The notes beneath the pieces were generated by a model. It did no database searches. It was not told the DNA's origin and saw nothing but the letters and a program-made list of their open reading frames with translations. From the NCBI GenBank assembly GCA_947447265.1, contig CANFKC010000016.1, positions 1-64,000 of the forward strand: DNA of 64,000 nucleotides. The letters are read 5' to 3'. Of the stretch, positions 62,744-64,000 are shown one piece after another; position 1 is the first letter of the stretch; each line of letters opens with the position of its first letter. The position numbers and the translations under genes were made by a program. This DNA is from Chitinophagaceae bacterium (GTDB lineage: Bacteria > Bacteroidota > Bacteroidia > Chitinophagales > Chitinophagaceae).

Positions 62744-63165
62744 AGATATGCTAAAATAATCAGGGCTAGTACCCCTAACATCACCAGCAGGTAAACCGCA
62801 CCAATAATACCTAATACAAAGCCCGCAGTAGCCGTGCCTTTCTGAGAGCCACCTGCCTTCATGCCCATAGCGCCATAAATAATGCCCGCTATAGAAAGTG
62901 GTGGGAAAACAAGCACACCCAACAGCCCATATATCAGTGCCAGTGTGCCATAGTTTTTGTCGTGGGGTATAGCTGCAAAGCGTTCCCTTACATTATTAAC
63001 GAAATTGGATACTTTTTCTCCCAGCCTGCTCCTGTGCGCATGGGTTTCAGTATACTGTTGCGTATTATTTGCCGGTACAGCCTTTAAAGGAAAGCCTGCA
63101 TAAGTGAAACTCACTGAAAAGCAGAGTAGCAATAGTGTGAGTAGATGGGAAAGTCTCAGTTTCAT
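62740..63165 (-). CDS. DUF4190-like membrane protein
   Basis: This 141-residue protein has a signal peptide (LSHLLTLLLLCFSVSFTYA) and a periplasmic linker with KVSNFVNNVRERFAAIPHDKNYG. Two helices with a Gly-rich turn follow, LALIYGLLGVLVFPPLSIAGIIYGAMGMKAGG and TATAGFVLGIIGAVYLLVMLGVLALIILAYL, a DUF4190-type pattern. The function is unknown. It is convergent with the anti-sigma-like gene, overlapping it by four bases at the stops. Confidence 0.75.
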   Translation of the reverse strand: MKLRLSHLLTLLLLCFSVSFTYAGFPLKAVPANNTQQYTETHAHRSRLGEKVSNFVNNVRERFAAIPHDKNYGTLALIYGLLGVLVFPPLSIAGIIYGAMGMKAGGSQKGTATAGFVLGIIGAVYLLVMLGVLALIILAYL

Positions 63166-63199
63166 AGCATGTGAAGTTAAGCTTTTTATGTAGCAAAAA

Positions 63200-63243
63200 A
63201 TATGCCATAGATGAACTTTGTTAAAAGTTCATTTATGGCATAT
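63200..63243 (-). terminator. Terminator after the glutaminyl cyclotransferase gene
   Basis: ATATGCCATA and ATGAACTT pair with AAGTTCAT and TATGGCATAT (63211-63218 with 63224-63231, 63200-63209 with 63234-63243), and the minus strand continues TTTTTTGC. Confidence 0.8.
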
Positions 63244-63283
63244 TGCTTTTCCCTTCTTAGCTATTATTATTCAAAGTGCTTAC

Positions 63284-64000
63284 TTAATTGTCTAACCTTA
63301 TCTCAAATAACTTAGGCCAGAACTTACCGGTTACAAAAATCCTGTTGCCGGTAGCGTCATACGCTATTCCATTGAGCACTTCAGGCATGCCGCGACGGCC
63401 GGAAATCTGTGCAATGCCCCCACGCTCGCGCAACGTACCCAAGTCTGCCCGGCCAACAACACGGCCGGTGGCAGTATCAATTTTAAGTATAAGTTCCGTT
63501 TGCCACTGGTTAGCATAAATGAAGCCTTTTATCATTTCCAGCTCATTTATTTCGTTTACCGGACCGTGTTCGTCCAGCACCTTCAGTGTTTTTACTTCTT
63601 TAAAAGTTGCCGGGTCAATAAAATGGAGGGTGCTGGTTCCGTCATCAAAAATCAGTTCCTTACCATTATTGCACATGCCCCAGCCTTCAGGCGCTATAAA
63701 AGAGAAGCTGTGTTCCTGTTTCAGTGTTTTGAAATTATATACAAAGCCTTTGCCTTCTTTATAGGTCAGCTGATATATTTTGCCGTTCAGAATGGTGAGC
63801 CCCTCACCAAAAAAGCGGGCTTCCATTTTAGTGGTAACAGCAGGCTTACCGGTAGCGAGGTCGACTTTGCGAACGTCTGACACGCCATATTCTCCCGTGC
63901 TTTCGTAAAGGAAACCATCTTTGAATTCCAGACCCTCCGTAAAGGCTTTTGGGTCGTGTGGGTATTCCTTTACAACTTCGTAAGGTATTACTTTAGGTAT
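63284..64000 (-). CDS. Glutaminyl-peptide cyclotransferase, cut by the window end
   Basis: This enzyme family converts N-terminal Gln to pyroglutamate in exported proteins. The frame stays open to the window end; before the internal Val-Ser-Asp-Val at 63883 it reads HDPKAFTEGLEFKDGFLYES and then TGEYGVSDVRKVDLATG, the family's hallmark propeller start. Further motifs are GEGLTILNGKIYQLTYKEG, EGWGMCNNGKELIFDDGTSTLHFIDP, NELEMIKGFIYANQWQTELILKID and NGIAYDATGNRIFVTGKFWPKLFEI. At least 239 residues are present, and the N-terminus, including any signal peptide, is outside the window. A shorter start at 63883 is wrong. Confidence 0.88.
   Translation of the reverse strand: MPKVIPYEVVKEYPHDPKAFTEGLEFKDGFLYESTGEYGVSDVRKVDLATGKPAVTTKMEARFFGEGLTILNGKIYQLTYKEGKGFVYNFKTLKQEHSFSFIAPEGWGMCNNGKELIFDDGTSTLHFIDPATFKEVKTLKVLDEHGPVNEINELEMIKGFIYANQWQTELILKIDTATGRVVGRADLGTLRERGGIAQISGRRGMPEVLNGIAYDATGNRIFVTGKFWPKLFEIRLDN

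Overview
The window is a piece of a Bacteroidota chromosome, most likely from the Chitinophagales/Chitinophagaceae side. The evidence is six large secreted proteins with type IX secretion system (T9SS) C-terminal sorting domains (five type A, one CHU_C/type B), DUF5683 and DUF6249 proteins, a short NusA of about 417 residues, and promoters of the form TTTG-N18/19-TAnnTTTG. The DNA is moderately AT-rich. Intergenic spaces hold many short palindromic repeat families of the kind common in this phylum. I saw no tRNA, rRNA, CRISPR array, prophage or complete insertion sequence.

Layout. 0.4-3.8 kb: a giant T9SS surface protein split by a one-base frameshift. 4.2-6.0 kb: DEAD-box RNA helicase. 6.2-9.0 kb: RDD membrane protein, two envelope proteins, a small XRE regulator. 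9.5-13.3 kb: prmC, then two translationally coupled GT-C-like membrane glycosyltransferases and an overlooked 48-residue ORF. 13.6-16.5 kb: tandem NHL-repeat T9SS paralogues. 16.6-21.9 kb: the rimP-nusA-infB translation/transcription operon, behind a textbook promoter and a terminator-like leader hairpin. 22-27.6 kb: methyltransferase, T9SS protein, beta-hydroxyacid-dehydrogenase-like oxidoreductase, small secreted protein, ABC ATPase. 28.2-31.2 kb: GHMP sugar kinase, sugar-1-phosphate nucleotidyltransferase and family-4 glycosyltransferase, probably for heptose-type surface glycans. 31.3-34.3 kb: secreted protein of unknown function, enoyl-CoA hydratase, small membrane protein. 34.5-39 kb: a two-gene glycosidase operon (GH2, GH20). 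39.3-41.5 kb: PKD/CHU_C gliding-type adhesin. 41.5-43.5 kb: repeat-rich gap with a WG-repeat gene fossil and a 3 x 98 bp tandem array. 42.8-49.8 kb: DinB-like protein, BNR/sortilin-like T9SS protein, thioredoxin and a porin-like gene with a decayed tandem copy. 50.1-52 kb: etfB-etfA. 52-54.7 kb: a mosaic of modular mini-hairpin repeats around two small genes. 55-64 kb: creD, a BaiN/HI0933-type flavoprotein, recA, an ECF sigma/anti-sigma locus with DUF6249 and DUF4190-like neighbours, and a glutaminyl cyclotransferase cut by the window end.

The genes fall into three groups: core information processing (prmC, rimP-nusA-infB, recA, helicase), envelope and surface functions (T9SS cargo, glycosyltransferases, heptose activation, glycosidases), and short repeats in the spaces. 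I do not see a clear new multi-gene defence or metabolic system. The most unusual structures are the 52-54.7 kb hairpin mosaic, the rimP leader hairpin, the inverted-repeat element enclosing a WG-repeat codon fragment, the 98 bp tandem array and the split T9SS gene.
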